From Brienomyrus brachyistius (Eukaryota; Chordata; Actinopteri; Osteoglossiformes; Mormyridae): a stretch of DNA of 64,000 nt. The stretch covers positions 21,285,214 to 21,349,213 of the forward strand of contig NC_064541.1 in NCBI RefSeq assembly GCF_023856365.1, in the 5' to 3' direction. The notes under the pieces are model-generated. The model was not told the origin of the DNA. It made no database searches and worked only from the letters and a program-made list of their open reading frames with translations. Position 1 is the stretch's first letter. Each line of letters begins with the position of its first letter. The position numbers and the translations under genes are program-made. Below, in pieces: positions 36,494-48,350 of the stretch.

Positions 36494-37286
36494 CAGTGGT
36501 ACCCTGGAGCACGAACGTAAGGGTGGCTGAGTTGCGATTTGTTCGAGGTCCAAGTCAAATTTCCCCATAAGAAATAATGTAAATAAATTTTATCTGTTCC
36601 AGGTCCCCAAATGGTTGCATATTTAAACTCATCTATCTAGCTAACTAATGATAAAATCATTAACAATCAATATAAAACTAATACACACATGAAAAAGTAC
36701 ACATACAAAAGCAAAACATGAAATAAGTGACAATCCCATATCTGAAGCGAGAGCAGACACACGTGCACCACCTTCAAGTCTTGCTATAATTTCATTTTTA
36801 AGTTCTACAGTCACTCTCACTACTTTCATCTTCAGTTTGCTGGTATCACTGCTCATTTTCTTAGGGGGCATGATTACTGTATCACTAAATGTGCTGTAGA
36901 TAAAGTACAAAAAAATTCACACCAAACACAAAAACAGAGGTTTTGCATGTCAGACTCGGTGGAGAGGCACCGTGAGACTGACAGGGATTCATAAGCATCA
37001 GCAGCCGAGTAGGTCCATTTGCACCCAGTTCAGCCCATCAGAGACACGTCTGAATCCATACAAGTTTTAGTAGGTCGGTTTTGTTTTGTTCTGAGTTTTC
37101 GGTCAAGCTGCAGCTAGGTTTTTCTCAACCGACCCATTCGAGGTCAGAATTGCTACAGCTGAACACGTCTCGACCCATGTCGAGTTGAAGCAGGAACGGT
37201 CAAGTTCCAAGATTTTGGTCAAAAAAAATTCAACAGACCTGTTTGATGTCTGAGTTAAGTGGCATTTGAGTTCCAAGGTTGTTCTG
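36494..37286 (-). mobile_element. Tigger/pogo DNA transposon, internally deleted (793 bp)
   Basis: The left end CAGTGGTACCCTGGAGCACG follows TA. The right end, read in complement, is CAGAACAACCTTGGAACTCA, a degraded inverted copy. The subterminal ATTTCCCCATAAGAAATAATG block is typical of Tigger elements and is shared with 1706-2384. Inside, on the minus strand, only the transposase N-terminus survives (36728-36871). The right flank is CA instead of TA. Confidence 0.8.
36728..36871 (-). pseudogene. Tigger transposase N-terminal helix-turn-helix fragment
   Basis: From an ATG at 36871, the frame gives MPPKKMSSDTSKLKMKVVRV followed by TVELKNEIIARLEGGARVSA and LASDMGLS. This is the CENP-B/pogo N-terminal HTH signature (LELKxEIIxxxExGxRVxxLAxxYG). 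After about 48 residues the match stops and unrelated sequence follows, so the second HTH, the DDE catalytic domain and the rest of the roughly 500-600-residue protein are deleted. It is non-functional. Confidence 0.75.
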
Positions 37287-37914
37287 CATTTGTTTGTTTG
37301 TTTACACAAAGCCCTTCATAATACTTTACAAGCCAGCTCATCATGAAGCGCAGAAGGTGGTTAAAATAACATAAATGCCACCGGATGCTTTACTACATCA
37401 TGATTACAAATGCAGCTAAAAAGATGAGTAATATTCTACAGAATGCTAAGTTACATTATGTGTCAGCTGTAAAAGAGATTTTCATATGTGAACTTTCTAA
37501 ATAGCAGGAGGCAATAAGCAGAGTAACAAAGAGGCCAAATATTCAGTGTCTCACTGAAGTGCATCAGTCACAAAAAGTGCTTCATTATTATTTGTCAGAG
37601 GAATTAACCCTAAAATAATGACAATACATGCCAAAGACGGAGAAACTGCGGAAACAATGAGCTCCCTAACAGACACTTGTTAAGACAGCTGTTAAACACC
37701 ACAAGTACAATTATCACAGAATTGAATCATCGCAAGTGACCCAGTCTCAACAAAAACTTTACATCATGAGGTCTGCAAAGCTAGAATTAATGGTAGTGCT
37801 GCCATAGAGCAAATACTTCAAGTCCATTACACAAAGATACACACCCTACAGCACAAAGCCAGAAACCCTTTGCAACTGATAAAAGTATCATTGTCTATTT
37901 CACCATTTTTCCTG
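37287..37914. other. Intron 1 stretch between Tigger and SINE
   Basis: Unique-looking sequence with no recognised gene or repeat. Confidence 0.5.
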
Positions 37915-38258
37915 CATCCAGGAACCGCTTATCCTACTGGGTTGTGGGGGGTCCGGAGCCTATCCCGGAAGCAATGGGCACGAGGCAGGGAACAACCCAG
38001 GATGGGGGCCAGCCCATCGCAGGGCACACTCACAACCCATTCACTCACACATGCACTCTTACGGACAATTTAGCAACTCCAATTAGCCTCAGCATGTTTT
38101 TGCACCGTGGGGGGAAACCGGAGCACCCGGAGAAAACCCCACGACGACATGGGGAGAACATGCAAACTCCACACACATGTGACCCAGGCGGAGACTCGAA
38201 CCCGGGTCCCAGAGGTGTGAGGCAACAGTGCTAACCACTGCACCACCATGCCGCTCCC
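37915..38258 (-). mobile_element. V-SINE-like tRNA-derived SINE, nearly full length
   Basis: The minus strand reads GGCATGGTGGTGCAGTGG (A box within), GGGACCCGGGTTCGAGTC (B box), the conserved central domain, then GATGGGCTGGCCCCCATCC, GGATAGGCTCCGGACCCCC and GGATAAGCGGTTCC. The (ATGG)n tail is almost lost. It is closely related to the copy at 32029-32349 but retains an extra GGCCAGCCCATCGCAGGG segment. No clear flanking duplication was found. Confidence 0.87.
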
Positions 38259-38370
38259 CAATGCATTCATCAATCATTATAAATATGGCTATATAAATAT
38301 TTATAGCATTGGGAATGCTTTATGAAGCTCTCATCTTTAATGCACTACAGATACCTTTAAAATGCACTGT
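38259..38370. mobile_element. Palindromic MITE fragment, copy 3
   Basis: AATGCATTCATCAATCATTATAAATATGGC and GCTTTATGAAGCTCTCATCT, then TTAATGCACTACAGATACCTTT, follow the same order as the left half of copy 2 (24915-25327). It begins at the head of the SINE at 37915-38258 and lacks the right arm. Confidence 0.6.
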
Positions 38371-39610
38371 ACATTTTGTTGGTTGTGTATAAGAAATAAC
38401 AGAGCAGTGTATTGGATTAAATAAGTTTAGCTATAGCTAACACTATGTGGTAGACAGTGAAAGTGATGACAGGTTAACTGCTATCCTAAAATTAGGAGAA
38501 CTTATTTAGGATTTTGGAAAATTAGGACGTATACAGCCCCAGGATGGAACAGAGAATGTTGTGATTTAGTTTGCAATGAAATCAGATGTGTTTTGTTTAG
38601 AGTCCGTCCACTGAGTTTGATGGGTAACTTTGACAGATAATTTAAATGCTTGCTGATATCATTTAAATTGTCGTTTTCACAATCATTTGAATAACAATTT
38701 ATTCAAATATCAATTAATTTAATTTAAATAATAAATGATTTATGTCATTTAAATTAAATGACAGTTTGAATAATACATTAAATAATCATTAACGCGACAC
38801 ATATATTTATTGAATATTGTCACAAAATACCCTCCATACATGAACACCAGAATGAAGACAAATGCCTTCCTGCATAGACCCCCCAAATCAACAGATCTAG
38901 ATATCATTACAGAATGTTCTGCAGAAGATTTCCATTTCTTAGATCCCTTACAGTGCTGGAGGCTTTTCTCCTTGAAAGACGGACCTGCTGCACGCAGCTC
39001 ACATGCTTTCACAGCATTCCAAGGAGAAATGAGAGCGTTCCCAAAGCAGAAAGTGGCCCTACTGCTTAAATGCTTGACATTCATATACTGGTAGGTCTTT
39101 CTGTTATTTTGTCCAGACCTTTTCATAAGATCTTTTCATAAGAGTTTTAAGGACACAGCAGCAAGAGTACAACAAATATAAAATACAGAACTATCTGGCA
39201 TCACTGACATATTTATAGCCCTATTCTACACCAGTATTTCTGTCTAAAAGCTACAGCCACATTAGCATGAAAATATGCTGTTTTCTGATTATGCCCTAAA
39301 CTAAGGCCAGCTCAACTTTGCATTATCATATGAGCTTTTAATAACGCTTCAGCAAAAAACTGACACATCGCTAACTGTTGTTGCCTCTTCCCCTAGGCAA
39401 CCTGTCTACAGTCAGGCACACATAAGCTCATTTCCCTCTCCTTTCTAGTCAGGCATATCATTTGAATCTTTTTAACCCAAAACCCGCATTGTCCTTTGGT
39501 TTCAATATATTTATTTACTTTTTGTCGTAGTGATTCCGTGAGCCTTTTTTCTCCATGTCATAGAATGGTTTTTTGTTAAAGGTTTGTCACATTATCACAG
39601 AGACACACAC
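38371..39610. other. Intron 1 stretch: AT-rich, no recognised feature
   Basis: It includes a self-complementary AATTTAAAT-rich patch at about 38690-38770. A 125-codon minus-strand frame (38749-39126) has no domain I recognise. Confidence 0.5.
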
Positions 39611-39883
39611 GGGTTTGTAATTTTATCTTTGTGGGGACTCCTCATTCATTTCCATGGGCAAAACACTAATCCCAACATGGCGACCTTAACCCCCACCCAG
39701 CCCTAACCTTAGCCATATATAACCAAGCAAAATATGAGACTTTTGGTATTTTTAGTTTTTTTTGCATTCACAGATCTTTGTGGGGACCTGAAAAATGGTC
39801 CCCATAACATCAAAATAACAGGTTTTTATTACATTGTGGGGGACATTTGGTCCTCACAATGTAATATAAACCTAATCCACACA
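39611..39883 (+). repeat. Interspersed fish repeat, copy 2 (plus orientation)
   Basis: GGTTTGTAATTTTATCTTTG and TGGGGACTCCTCATTCATTT lead into CCTTAACCCCCACCCAGCCC, TTCACAGATCTTTGTGGGGA and ATTGTGGGGGACATTTGGTCC. It aligns with the inverted copy at 6661-6834 and extends further. A CA-rich patch follows. Confidence 0.7.
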
Positions 39884-42092
39884 AACACACAAACAAACCC
39901 ACACACACACACAGAGTACCTGGAAATGGAGGCAGGAACCTTCTTCAAACCACAAGCCAGCCCTCAAATTGACTCCCACAGGAGGCATAAACCTGTTAGA
40001 CCGTTCAAACTCTTTATGCAGCCCCATCTGAAGCCTGAAATATTTTCATGCCCATTAAGGCATCTCAAAATATTCAGTCTTTATATTTACAACCATATCA
40101 ATGGATGCAAATATTGCTTGGTTTCTTCTCAGTGCTGGTTTGTCTGTGAATAAAATAGACCCCAAAAATATAACCGACAAACAGTCAGTTCTAAAGTACT
40201 TATTCCTCAAAATGCCCCGTCAAACTTGACACAGTTAAGTGTCATCTAGGGAATGAGACCTTCCTCTTCTCTATATAAAGTTACTGTCTCTAAAATCACT
40301 GACACAACATTGTTTCAGTGGACTGTCAGTGTTCTTTGACTAACATTCTCTAAATAGATTTGCAATAACCTTCTTTCAGCCATCAGTGCCACTGCTGTCA
40401 GTTGCCATTTTAATTGTATTTATTTCAGTCAATTGTATAATTCTATGATAACATTATTACCATTGTATTAATTATGTTGATTCTGTCATTTTGTAAGGTC
40501 TCATTTTTGTAAATTTTAGTCATTCTGTAATGACTAATAACTAATGCAATAGTATTTATTTCAACTTTTAATTATCTCGTGTTTTAGTTGAACACAGCCT
40601 CCATTCTTTCACTCTCCCCATTCCCATGTCAATGCGGTTTCTTTATCCATCCATCCATCCATCCATCCTCTGTACCTGCTTGTCACATGCAGGGTCATGG
40701 GGGTCCAGAGCCCATCCCAGAAGCTACAGGCACAAGGTTGGGAATAACCTAGATAGGGCCCCCACCCATCCCAGGTATGTTCTTTGTAATTCTCATATAT
40801 AATTTTGGATTTTTTAAATTCTACATCCCATTTTCAGCAAACCAAAACTACAAAATAAGGGATTTAAAAGGAAATGGATTTGTTTACATGTTTTAGTTTT
40901 TATTCCTTTCACAAAAAAAAAATCTGGTCAGCTATCCTTGTCTGAATGATGGATAATGCACAAATTAACGAGTTAACACAACAGCATATTTTCATTTATG
41001 CAAGCTGCGAAAGTTCTGATCCGCCAAACATGGCTTGTTCCTTCTCCTTTTCCTATTTGGATTTATTTAGTGCAGCCAAGTCCTCCACAACCGAGCCAAC
41101 GTGAAGCACGTGCTGAATGTCACATTCCCCGAAGAGCGACAGTGAGCATATTAACTTATTAAAATAAACCCTCTCCCCAAGCTGACAGCAGGAAAAAGGT
41201 CACACTCATACCAAGCCCGACAGGCAACTCTTAAGGAGCCTGTATTAGGAGGAAGGATGAGCTCAAACTAGCTAACAACCATTCAAAAAAATTCAACCCC
41301 AGGAGAAAAATTGTTTTTAGAAGTGTGATTGGATAATTACATTCTATACAGTTTAAAAGGCTGACTTGCTTGCAAGGTTTATTTAAATACTTCCTACATG
41401 TATTTTGTCCTGATAATCACAAAAATAATTCAACAATTTTGTGTCAAAATAAATCATAATCCTCAAATGAAATAATTTCAGAAAAAAAATATTCAGCTTG
41501 CTTTCCACCGACCAACTTACACGCCTACGCATTTTTCCCTGGGACTAAGCTCTGATTCACACGGCCGTATCTCTGGGTGGACTGGTGATGCTGAGGACCG
41601 AGTCGGACTGAGAAGGCGCCCTCAAGCCTGTTGGCTACGTCTCAGAGCTAAGCGACCTGCTGACTGGGATACAAATGCCATTCTCAGAGTTCAGCTGGAG
41701 GCTCTGAAAAGTTTTAGTCGCTGAAAAGCTTGCCGGGAGATAAATATAATAGATAACTATCAATGATAAAATAATTCAGACTTTTCTGTAGTGCTAGTGT
41801 AATTAGTCCTCGTAAGTACCACAGATATATAAAGTGGTTGATGATGGAAGTTGTATAGTTAGGTACGTCTGCATTAAAGGCCCTAAACTCATGCCAGCAT
41901 CCCCCAGAAGCGACAGCTGGCTGCAGCCGTTCGGAAAGACCTACCCAAAGAGTATCTCAAAGACCGTGTAATCTCATTGGTTGTTCCTGTGCCAGTGCCG
42001 GATTCGTGGCACCATGGTGACATGAGGCGTGATGCTACACAGGATACTTGAGGCTGAGCAACATGGGGGACCAGTGGCAAGCTTTTTGATCC
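39884..42092. other. Intron 1 stretch: SINE fragment only
   Basis: AT-rich sequence with one SINE tail (40644-40775). No exon or other repeat was recognised. Confidence 0.5.
40644..40775 (-). mobile_element. V-SINE-like 3'-end fragment
   Basis: (ATCC)n is followed by TCTGTACCTGCTTGTCACAT, GGGGGTCCAGAGCCCATCCC and AGAAGCTACAGGCACAAGG. This is the minus-oriented 3' end of the SINE family seen in full at 32029-32349. The head is absent. Confidence 0.75.
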
Positions 42093-42370
42093 TTTCACAC
42101 CCCGGAACTTCATCTTCCCGGAAGCAGGAAAAACTTGGTGTGGTATTCACACTGCAAAAACTGGTGCCGATTGTACTCCAGACTAGGTACTTTTCGTTCG
42201 AACATGAACTACTGCGAATGCACTTCCAGTGACAGCTTGCTGATTGGTTGACCACAAGTACTGGCACGGAAGTGCAGAAAAAGAGATTAGCATATCGAAA
42301 ACTGAGCTGACGGAAACACGAAAACAGGGACACACGGAAGTGTTCCAAGTTCTGGAACTTTGGTGTGAAA
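42093..42370. mobile_element. Putative MITE with TTTCACACC inverted ends (278 bp)
   Basis: The left end TTTCACACCCCGGAACTTC mirrors the right end, whose complement is TTTCACACCAAAGTTCCAGAACTT. The interior has TTCACACTGCAAAAACTGG and GTACTTTTCGTTCGAACATG, which look like a fish non-autonomous element. No target-site duplication was identified and there is no coding capacity. Confidence 0.55.
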
Positions 42371-44099
42371 TTGCCTATAGACTGCGCATATGTGAATCCC
42401 AGCAGCCTTGGGACAGCTCAGAGATGGAGGCAAGTACGACCACTGTGACTTGGAGGGCAGGGTTAATTGGGCTGGAAGACGCCTGGGCCTAAAGCATCCA
42501 GGTAGAGACTTTCTCTACTACCACCTTAGGAAACATCATGTCTGGTTGCTTATGCTGCCACCTGGTTGCAGCATCCCTGCCATCGGGGGGGTGCCCCATT
42601 GCAGCACCCATGCATGCTGAGACAGAGCACCCTCTAAGGACACCATAGGTCACCCAGAAGCACATGGCGCCATGGATCTTCCCTCTGTGACCGAAATGCC
42701 CAGCACACACTCTGCCGTTAGCTGCACAGGAAACTGAAGCGTGTCGGGTCAACGCCGAGCTCCTGGCCTGGCAGTACAGTGACAGATTTTTTGGGGGGTT
42801 TTTTTCGGTTCACTTCCCCTCAGCAGGCCAAGCTGAAAGTGGAAGGGATGAGAGTCAGGCTTTGGGCCAGAAATAGCTACGGTTTTCAATTGACAAAGTT
42901 CCCTCGAGATTCAAAGCATTTTTATGAACTCATCTGGAAAAGGCTTTACACCCCCTCACCGGGGAAGGGGGTTGGGGGGGGCACCCATGTGTGACACAGG
43001 AAGTCAGCTGCTGGAGCTTTTGGCATGTGCAGCCACCCCCAGAAGAGGCAGCACACTGAAGAGAGCTGGACAGCCAGCAGAGATAGGGACCACAGACATG
43101 TCGTGGGGGGGGGGGGGGGGGGTTACATAGGAAAGTTTCCATTTATGTATTATTTATTTAAGGAAATGTAAAGGTACTAAGTGCTACATACAACTGCTAC
43201 ATTGAGGTGTTTCTCCAATGCAAGCTAATGTGCAAGATTAAATTTTGAGAGTGAGGACATTGTGCTTTTTTGCGACCGATTCACACGTCCACATTTGGCC
43301 TGACGGAGCCGTGGAGTGGCTCTACTTGCAAACTTCGGAAAGGTCCTCTCTCTCTCTTACAAAAACACACATACAAACACACACCCACATGTACAAAGAA
43401 CACCGGAGCCTCAAGATCTGAGGTCTACTGCTGAGGAACGGCTCATAACGTTGCGATGACGACACACAAATCTCAGCCACCGCGATCGAACGGCGTGAAA
43501 CAGTGATGAGCATTTCTTGGAAACATAACTGAGGATATGTTGTGGCTGGAGGTTTTCTTTCAACCTTCAGACTGTCCCTCCCACATTTCTCCCATACTGT
43601 CTTAATCAGAACCAGACCTCACAGAAACTGGGCCTTCGCCTCACAGGGCAAAACACTTGTAAAATGTCTCAAGGTCTTCTGAGCATTCAGTCATAGCCTC
43701 CGTTCACTAAAATCATGGCCCCTTACATCAGGAGCCCATTCTGGGTGCTGGATCTCCTCAAGCTCTTATGGTCCAGCAGCATGACAGTTTGCCATTTCAA
43801 ATTTAGGCAGCATACTTGGGGAAAAAAAAAAGATTCTCATCTTCGAAACAACAGACCATGGCAACGTGACAGTTGTAATCTCTCAAACTAAAAACACCAC
43901 GAAGTAGAACAATTTAATCACCCTACAATTGATAAAATATGAACCAAAAGCAGCTAACACTATATTAAGTACAGCATTCCCGTTCTATTTAATAAAGTCA
44001 AACACCTTTAGGCTTGCTGCTAGATTACTAAACTGAGATATGGAAATACTACTTTCTGAATTATGCCCCTATCTTGACAAGCTTCAAAAAACATAAAAA
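42371..44099. other. Intron 1 stretch: no recognised gene
   Basis: Contains a G18 run at 43105-43122. A minus-strand frame at 42489-42752 has no domain I recognise. Confidence 0.5.
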
Positions 44100-44345
44100 T
44101 AAGAACATAAGAAATTTACAAACGAGAGGAGGCCATTCGCCCATCAAGCTCGTTTGGGGAGAACTTAACTAATAGCTCAGAGTTGTTAAAATCTTCTCTA
44201 GCTCAGATTTAAAGGGACCCAGGGTTTTAGCGTGCGCTACACTAGCAGGAAGACTATTCCATACTCCAACTACACGCTGTGTAAGGAAGTATCTTCTACA
44301 AACCACCGGATTCCAGCATCTCTTGCTATAAATGCTCTGAGACCC
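44100..44345 (-). mobile_element. Non-LTR retrotransposon 3' end (LINE fragment)
   Basis: This is the minus-strand 3' end of a LINE: the last codons of the reverse-transcriptase ORF (see 44169-44297), then a short 3' region ending GAGGCCATTCGCCC…GTAAATTTCTTATGTTCTTA in one orientation or the other. The same GAGGAGGCCATTC string is abundant in fish genomes. The rest of the element is absent (5' truncation). Confidence 0.6.
44169..44297 (-). pseudogene. LINE reverse-transcriptase ORF2 C-terminus
   Basis: The minus strand gives 42 codons plus TAG: RRYFLTQRVVGVWNSLPASV followed by AHAKTLGPFKSELEKILTTL and SY. The FxxRxVxxWNSLPxxVxxAxTLxxFKxxL pattern is the hallmark C-terminal end of CR1/L2/Jockey-like non-LTR retrotransposon polymerases. 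It is 5'-truncated and has no reverse-transcriptase catalytic motifs in the window. Confidence 0.7.
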
Positions 44346-46159
44346 CAAAGCTGAAGTAGAAACAGGTTCATCCTAAACAGACTCATTTGTCAAAACCTTT
44401 CAGTATTTTAGCTCGTCCTGAGGCTCCCTTACACTTGCCCAGCACGGCCTTCCGCTGCCGTTCCTTGAAGCTGGCTTGTGATAACACATGTATATTAAAT
44501 TCCACCAAGCCTAGTTGTGATTGTTCGCCTGTTTTAACTTTACATGCAGCACTTTAAATACGGCACCGTTGTGTTGGTAACAGGAACAATCTGACGAAGA
44601 GTCTGGCTCCATTCCCATACAGTGTTTGGCTTTGGATTATTAGTTTACGCTCCAGACAAGACAGAATGTTTACCAGTAGATTTAAAGTCAAGCATGTCAC
44701 CGTTAATTATACCGTTTACCATACTGTAGAGTCTTTTTTTGACTGTACAAAATAAGAACAACGCCTCTGAGGCCATACAGACACTGCAGAATTTGAATAC
44801 AAAATAAAGTGCTCTGAATGCACCACAGCCCTCAAAATAAGCATAATGGAAAATGAATTCAAGTCCTGAATATACTAGTAACAGCTGTAAAGAGATTTCT
44901 TTAAATATAAAAATCTAGTTCTGAGCAAGAAGTATTATGCAAGCTTGAAACCTACAAGAGCATTCAAACAAGAGCATTCAAACTGTTCAGCTTCTATTGA
45001 TTTTTAAAGCTATTTGAAATTATATAGGACATGTGTTGAAGTGGTTATATCACATGACTTCTGACTAGAAGGCTGCAGGTACAAATATGAGAATATACAT
45101 CTGCTTTGCCCTTGAGAAAAACTGCAAACCTACATTCAGAAAATATCCCATAAATTCAACCAATAAAACGGTCAAAGCTGCTTTAAATGGACGTGTCAGC
45201 TAAGCAAATAATTGCATTTAAGCACAAAACACACTTGTAGTGTCTGAAGGTTCATGAAAATTTCAAAACGCTCTTTCAGTTCTATGGTTCATATATGTGT
45301 GTGTTTTTTTCCTGTATCTCGCTTTAACGAGAAACGTTTGTTTTATGACCAGGGATTCCTCCCAGGTCCCTGTTTACGGCTGCAGAGGCTAGTAAAAGTG
45401 TGATCATTTCTGAATGCCAGCTTGAAAGAAAATAAGAAAACATATCACATGACTAATAAGAGAACCAGAGCTGCGACCCACCACCACACAGACTGGTATG
45501 GGCAGAAAGGGCCAAACAGGGCACAGGGCTGCCGACAAAGACCTAGAGCCAGACGGCGAATCCACAGCAGTGTCCGTTTGTCACCTTCCACCCTCCCGAC
45601 ACCCAGGCCTCTATGGAGAGCGATGGAAACCCTACAAGTAAGACCCATGCTTTCATCCCTCTGCACAGACTCCCCTTTGTCCGACGAGTGAGCAGTACTG
45701 GTGTCATGGCCCAAATGGATCCCCTCTGCCCGCCAGTGCATGACAGCCCTCCTCGCCGTTTCTGTCACCGGCAGAGAACCACTATCCTGACCTCCTGTGC
45801 AGAGCGTGCAGGGATGAGGATGACAATTCCAAATCTTTATTAGAATGTTTTACAATAAAATAACCAAATTTAATACATCTTTGGCAAAATAATGGCCATA
45901 ATTCCCTTTCTTTTGTCAGGTTTTGTATCGCAGTTATTAAACACGGAAGCACAAAAGACAATACTCTAGGGACTCCCAGCGGGGGGGTGGGGGTTAACAT
46001 TACAATACTAAGAGACTAGCAACTCACTCATCAAAACTACTTTGTCCCCCTTTGTAGCATGAGCCAATCAGCTGCTCAGGACCAACGGCAAGCTTTTCCT
46101 GGACTGGGCTGAGAAGTGAAACTCCACCTCCTTTCCTCCTTTCCCTAACAACAGCATGC
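44346..46159. other. Intron 1 stretch: no recognised feature
   Basis: Unique-looking sequence. Overlapping short frames at about 45,420-45,840 have no known domain. Confidence 0.5.
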
Positions 46160-46202
46160 CTCTCTCTCTCCCTCTCTCCCTCTCTCTCTCTCTCTCTCTC
46201 CC
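46160..46202. repeat. (CT)n microsatellite
   Basis: CT dinucleotides with CCC interruptions. Confidence 0.95.
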
Positions 46203-46603
46203 TCCTTGTTCATAAACTGCTCATCGCTCAGTCTCCCCTCTCAGTGTCCTTCGGTTTCAGGCATAGCTGGTCCCCTGCACCAGTGGTGCACTCTGTCCGA
46301 CTGGGCCCTCTCCGCGCTGCCGTTTGCTTTTCATTACAGTCAGATGGTCCGTGACCACAACTAAGCAATTTCCTGTGTCCCCCCCCCCAAACTAACAAGA
46401 GTTCAACAATCCTCTGAATACACCCCAACCCGATTTAACTCGCACCACCCCTACTTTCTGGCAGAGGCTGAAGGTGATAGCTTGCATTTGACATGCGGAA
46501 GGGAAAGCATAGCACTGTACCTCCAGGTCTGGGGTCCTCGCTCTGACCTACTTTTTGAAACCTTTCTGAGAGTGAAGATGGGGAAAGAGGTCATTGAGCT
46601 TTG

Positions 46604-46621
46604 CCCCCCCCCCCCCCCCCC
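46604..46621. repeat. C18 homopolymer
   Basis: Eighteen uninterrupted C residues. Length is uncertain in most sequencing. Confidence 0.9.
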
Positions 46622-48169
46622 GCCCAGCCCTTTTCTCTTTCACAGTTACAAGCGTTTCTTCCTGTCGATCTGCATAGCAACAAGGAGAACCCCTTCGGGG
46701 AGAGACAAACACTGAAAGGTCGCAGGCAGCCTTACAGTTAGCTCTAAAAGCTGTGACCGAGTGACACGCTACTAAGAAAGAACCGAAGGAGGCACGGAGG
46801 AAATGTAAGGTGAAGACTGGGGGCTTCTTGTTTCCGACGCTTTAAACAGCATGAGGAAAAGCTGGGTACCACAGCTTTTAGACACTTTGACTGGCGTAAT
46901 AAAAAAGTCCATCTAAAAAAAAAAAAAAAAACACATTAAATTGCTCTCTCATTTTTGGTCACACTAATGTATGATTTAGTGACACTGGCAATTCTTACTT
47001 TAATTAAATACCAACATATTTAAAAAAACAATAACTCAAAAATCGCTATATAAAATCTGGGCCAGCTAAGGTGGGCTAAGTATGTAGCTTTGGGCATGGT
47101 GCCAAAGTGAAATGAATCGCTGTGGATAAAACCCACAGAAGCCATCAAAAGATGTTAAAATAATCTGTGGAGCGAACCGAAACAACAACTCAACATTAAT
47201 TAGTATGTTCATTTGGTAACCGAAAAGGAAGCCTCGTGGTCACCTCACAGAAAACAGAACCACAGTGGTTCTCGGTATGATCCGGCATGGTCTCAATGTC
47301 ATCAAAATGCCAGCGCCACAAGACAGCAGCCATGAGAATTTCCCATCACAAGCCTGTGTATCATTCCAAGGCTCCCAATATTCAATAGCCAGCATTGACT
47401 GAAGGGTTCAGTCCGAAGTGTAAGTCCTCTTTATTTACAAACTCAGTTCTTTACATTGTCATTTCCATGTAATTACTATTGACATCTAATGGAAAAATTA
47501 CATCAGAAGAGCTGTAAAAGAGGGGGTCACAAATGACCTGTTTTCTCCATCAGGCATTTCCAAGGAATACCCTTCCAGCAAACCTTTACTCAATTTGCTA
47601 TAATTTAAATATTTTTCTTTTCAGTGCCAACCATTACAGCCAGAAAATAAAATACACAAAACATCACACGTAACAGGCGGATCCCACTCCTGTAATGATG
47701 ACAATTGGGAACTCAATTGGGAGCACAGAATTAGGAATGGGACCAGAAAGGTGTAAACAATACAAGGTGTGAATCTCTCATTACAAACGCCACTCAGATT
47801 CGAGATGTCAGAAGTCAAATTTTAAGAGCAAGTGCCTGAAATCCAGTGAGGTTCTGCACCAAATCAAACCCACCAGTTGACACCTGAGGCACGGAAAGAA
47901 CATTAGAAAAGCAGAGACCTCGACAGATCAAAGACTCTGACATCCAGACCCATGATGAGCCTAAGGCAAGGAATTAGAACAAACGTTTTGGACAGCGTAA
48001 TTATCCATTAATTTCCTTTGAAGAGTCCAAAGCTTTATGATTACAATTTAACCAATCAAAATTTCATGTAGCCAAAGAAATTAGCCTGTTTTAGCCTGAG
48101 ATTTTACAAAGCTCTCACAATTTACCTACCTCTACCTGAGGAATTTATTTTTTCATATTTGTATGATAT

Positions 48170-48350
48170 TGATATATTTTATGTATGTTTGTCTCCTGTA
48201 CCTTCTTTATATGTTTACATTACAATACATGTTTTTTGTTATCATGTCTTATGTCTGATCTGTGTCAACTTTGCCCAGTTGAAACTTGTGGAGTAAGATT
48301 TTCATTGTATGGTGTAACTGTTTTACCATGAATATGACAATAAACTTCTC
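48170..48350 (+). repeat. Possible retroelement 3' tail
   Basis: AAGATTTTCATTGTATGGTG and ACCATGAATATGACAATAAA resemble 3' ends common to fish LINE tails and processed sequences. There is no poly(A) and no coding part. Weak call. Confidence 0.25.

Noticed and set aside
36641..36910. An intact small gene at the Tigger transposase fragment
   Set aside because: Only the N-terminal HTH matches. The frame then runs into unrelated hydrophobic sequence within the deleted element.
37915..38258. tRNA gene at the SINE heads
   Set aside because: A and B boxes are present, but the sequence does not fold as a complete tRNA and is joined to a SINE body. The same holds for 15752 and 32349.
42489..42752. 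87-codon minus-strand frame as a gene
   Set aside because: No recognisable domain, no splice context and no family pattern. Length is compatible with chance.
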